Positions 61,067 to 64,000 of a stretch of 64,000 nt of DNA are shown here, piece after piece. Under the pieces are notes generated by a model. It saw only the letters and a list, made by a program, of their open reading frames with translations. It was not told the DNA's origin and searched no databases. The stretch spans positions 15,415,001-15,479,000 of the forward strand of contig NC_092680.1 of assembly GCF_964355755.1 (NCBI RefSeq). The letters run 5' to 3'. A program made the position numbers and the translations under genes. How positions within the stretch are numbered: the stretch's first letter is position 1; every line of letters begins with the position of its first letter. This DNA comes from Antedon mediterranea. Its lineage: Eukaryota; Echinodermata; Crinoidea; Comatulida; Antedonidae.

Positions 61067-62672
61067 TCATCTTTTTATTGGTTATCCGCAACGAAGTTGC
61101 AGGATAACCTCTTGTGATTGTACGAAATCATCAACATCAACTTTTTATTTTTCTTCTTTCTTTCTGTATGATTTTTGTGTAACGCTTTTCTCTGAAACTT
61201 GCAAACATAACATTTTGTTAACTATGTTAACATTTTGACATTTATGTAACGTCGTCAAGCGAAGCTTTTCATGATGTTTACAATTGCGCAATGTGACGTA
61301 CGCGCGATTTAACGATTTTCTCGTATTTAACATATGTCGAAAACCAAATAACATTTTAAAGTGAAACTTTGCAAAAGTTTAATTTATATCATGCGCTAAC
61401 TTTCTGTTGAAAAAAAATTGCGTGTTTTACACAAAGTTACGCGCGCACGCGCATTTAAAATTTCAAAATGCGCAAAATTAATTTATAATCAACTTTCTAC
61501 GTGTTTCATGTCGTTTTAAGCATGTCAAAAATTCCCACGCGTGCGCACATTTTTACGTGTGCGGTGCGCACGTAGCATTGAAAACGTATTTTTTTCGCGT
61601 GATTTATGTTTTTCCAGCCTTTTCATGTAATTTTACCAAATTTCTAACAATTTCGACTTAAAGATACGTCATACGAGCACGTCGAATTGGACAATTTGCG
61701 CGCGTTTTTTATGAAAAGGTTAAAAAATTCGTTTAAAATATGCCTTTTTTTAAACAGTCGTAATTTCTAAACTAGAAGGTCAACTTTTTGTGGATGGCAT
61801 ATTCTGGAAGTAGATGAGTTGTAGATATCGGATCAGGTATTAATATGGCTAACCGGACATTGTGACGTCATCGTATGGCCACGCGAATATAAAATTTAGG
61901 ATTTTTGTATCTTTCGTCATAGCTCATCACATTGAATAGAGCGCATCTCCTTTTATCCGTTTTCCATTTTCACCCCGATTTTGATATTGTCTAGGTCAAT
62001 CAACTATCTTTCGCATGAGTGAAAAATATTTTAATTTTTATGACGTCATCATGCCTAAAAATTGAAATCACGTGTGGCATCAATTTCATCTTTACAGTAA
62101 ATTTTAATCTGTTATAGCTCGTAAGAATAAAATGTGATAATCACGATTAAAACTTTTTCTGGAAGCTATTGGATTGTAGATACGAAATTATGTTAAAATG
62201 TTGCCAATCGGATGTTGTGACGTCATCATATGGCCAGTTAAATAAAAAAGGTCGTATTTTCATCTTTTGCGTCATAATTCATTACATTTAAAAGAGCGCA
62301 CATCAATATTTCACGTATTCAAATTTCTTCTACACGCTAATACGTTGTTGCTGAGATAATTTCCTTTCGGAATTGCTACCTTCGCGTTTCATTTTAAAAC
62401 CGTCAACATGTTAAAAATTGCAATAAATAGCGGGTCCCGTAATTTCACCTATTCTACACTGTATGTGATATGGATACAGATTATACTGTGTATACTATAT
62501 ATGAATTTAAATAATAAAATTCAGCAATAACAACATATCATATTCTTCAGTTCAGGTCATAATGCCAACGTGAACACTTCCTTTTGTCCTCAACCTATCC
62601 CCTTAATGTTAATGTTGCACCACTTGCGCTGCGGATAACCAAACTCGTCAAAGTGACGAGTTACATGTCTAG
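61067..62672 (+). mobile_element. Array unit 9, subfamily A with a separate 5' stub
   Basis: An A-type 5' stub from 61078 breaks after GAAATCATCAACATCAAC, then a pyrimidine-rich start leads into the common body. The 3' subterminal copy has one change (GCTGCGGATAACCAA). Confidence 0.85.
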
Positions 62673-64000
62673 TTCTTCTTCTTTCTTTCTGTATGATTTT
62701 TGTGTAACGCTTTTCTCTGAAACTTGCAAACATAACATTTTGTTAACTATGTTAACATTTTGACATTTATGTAACGTCGTCAAGCGAAGCTTTTCATGAT
62801 GTTTACAATTGCGCAACGTGACGTACGCGCGATTTAACGATTTTCTCGTATTTAACATATGTCGAAAACCAAATAACATTTCAACTTGAAACTTTGCAAA
62901 AGTTTAATTTATATCATGCGCTAACTTTCTGTTGAAAAAAAATTGCGTGTTTTACACAAAGTTACGCGCGCACGCGCATTTAAAATTTCAAAATGCGCGA
63001 AATTAATTTATAATCAACTTTCTACGCGTTTCATGTCGTTTTAAGCATGTCAAAAATTCCCACGCGTGCGCACCTTTTTACGTGTGCGGTGCGCACGTAG
63101 CATTGAAAACGTATTTTTTTCGCGTGATTTATGTTTTTCCAGCCTTTTCATGTAATTTTACCAAATTTTTAACAATTTCGACTTAAAGATACGTCATACG
63201 AGCACGTCGAATTGGACAATTTGCGCGCGTTTTTTATGAAAAGGTTAAAAAATTCGTTTAAAATATGCCTTTTTTTAAACAGTCGTAATTTCTAAACTAG
63301 ACGGTCAAATTTTTGTGGATGACATATTCTGGAAGTAGATGAGTTGTAGATATCGGATCAGGTATTAATATGGCTAACCGGACATTGTGACGTCATCGTA
63401 TGGCCACGCGAATATAAAATTTAGGATTTTTGTATCTTTCGTCATAGCTCATCACATTGAATAGAGCGCATCTCCACTTATCCGTTTTCCATTTTCATCC
63501 CGATTTTGATATTGTCTAGATCAATCAACTATCTTTCGCATGAGTTAAAAATATTTTAATTTTTTTGACGTCATCATGCCTAAAAATTTAAATCACGTAT
63601 GGCATCAATTTCATCTTTACAGTAAATTTTAATCTGTTATAGCTCGTAAGAATAAAATGTGATAATCACGATTACAACTTTTTCTGGAAGCTATTGGATT
63701 GCAGATATGAAATTATGTAAAAATGTTGCCAATCGGATGTTGTGACGTCATCATATGGCCAGTTAAATAAAAAAGGTCGTATTTTCATCTTTTGCGTCAT
63801 AATTCATTACATTTAAAAGAGCGCGCATCAATATTTAACGTATTCAAATTTCTTCTACACGCTAATACGTTGTTGCTGAGATAATTTCCTTTCGGAATTG
63901 CTACCTTCGCGTTTCATTTTAAAACCGTCAACATGTTAAAAATTGCAATAAATAGCGGGTCCCGTAATTTCACCTATTCTACACTGTATGTGATATGGAT
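62673..64000 (+). mobile_element. Array unit 10, subfamily A lacking the 5' hairpin, cut by the window end
   Basis: Same start as unit 6. The sequence stops within the conserved CTGTATGTGATATGGAT segment, so the 3' end lies outside the window. Confidence 0.85.

Larger units (their letters stand above)
48322..64000 (+). repeat. Tandem array of Helentron/HINE-like units (about ten units, runs off the window)
   Basis: Head-to-tail units of 1524-1674 bp end at 50006, 51578, 53111, 54744, 56418, 57942, 59541, 61066 and 62672, and the last is cut by the window edge. Each ends with an 8-bp stem hairpin ACTCGTCA-AAG-TGACGAGT, then TACATGT and CTAG. Complete units begin with TTGGTTATCCGC or TTAGTTATCCGC, the inverse of a subterminal GCGGATAACCAA or GCGGATAACTAA just before the hairpin. 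Subterminal inverted repeats plus a 3' hairpin and CTAG/T end are hallmarks of Helentrons and their non-autonomous HINE relatives. No Rep, helicase or endonuclease coding is present. Confidence 0.85.

Noticed and set aside
48440-62879. Recurrent 60-79-residue minus-strand ORFs in the array (starting MRNCKRHEKL, MSNSTCSYDV or MLFGFRHML) and 104-118-residue plus-strand ORFs in the B units
   Set aside because: They recur because the DNA unit recurs. Frames are broken between units and subfamilies, ends vary, and no domain or codon-level conservation is visible.
48322-64000. CRISPR-like array
   Set aside because: Units are about 1.6 kb with no short repeat/spacer pattern. The genome is eukaryotic and the ends are transposon-like.

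Overview
The window looks like nuclear DNA from an invertebrate deuterostome, most likely an echinoderm. It is AT-rich and intron-dense. The genes are a metazoan TBK1/IKK-epsilon kinase, two BRICHOS-domain genes, a contactin-associated/fibrinogen-like gene with a PAN domain and an NHL propeller. The palindromic octamer TAGGCCTA recurs throughout the non-array part. Nothing points to a bacterial or viral replicon. The species assignment is inference.

Layout. 0-3.75 kb: 3' part of a minus-strand fibrinogen-like/CNTNAP-like gene ending in a PAN/apple exon, with a decayed LINE in an intron. 3.75-8.35 kb: repeat-rich DNA with MITE-like elements, a decayed RING copy and a tRNA-derived SINE. 8.4-11.1 kb: a minus-strand BRICHOS-type type II membrane protein gene. 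12.3 kb: a 76-residue zinc-finger (RING/PHD-like) ORF. 12.9-15 kb: a decayed BRICHOS copy. 15.9-18.6 kb: two intronless tandem paralogs of a small protein with an HNH-like Cys/His/Asn signature. 20.3-22.1 kb: a LINE fragment and a minus-strand NHL propeller exon. 25-29.5 kb: a second BRICHOS gene whose third intron holds two head-to-tail Helitron-like elements. 31-32.4 kb: a large imperfect inverted repeat with CCAAT and CRE-like motifs on both arms, just upstream of the TATA box of the kinase gene. 32.9-44.9 kb: a complete TBK1/IKK-epsilon orthologue of 16 coding exons and 783 predicted residues, with TE remnants and a third Helitron copy in its introns. 45-48.3 kb: an RT relic and gene-poor AT-rich sequence. 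48.3-64 kb (runs off the end): a head-to-tail array of about ten 1.5-1.67 kb units with Helentron/HINE-type ends, in at least two subfamilies.

TBK1 acts in innate immune signalling, and BRICHOS proteins are secretory-pathway type II membrane proteins. I see no operon-like functional linkage. The clustering reflects local tandem duplication (BRICHOS, HNH-like, RING-like) and repeated transposition. The most unusual structures are the Helentron-like array with subterminal repeats that covary between subfamilies, the tandem Helitrons with a flush terminal hairpin, the HNH-like gene pair and the palindromic promoter region of the kinase gene.
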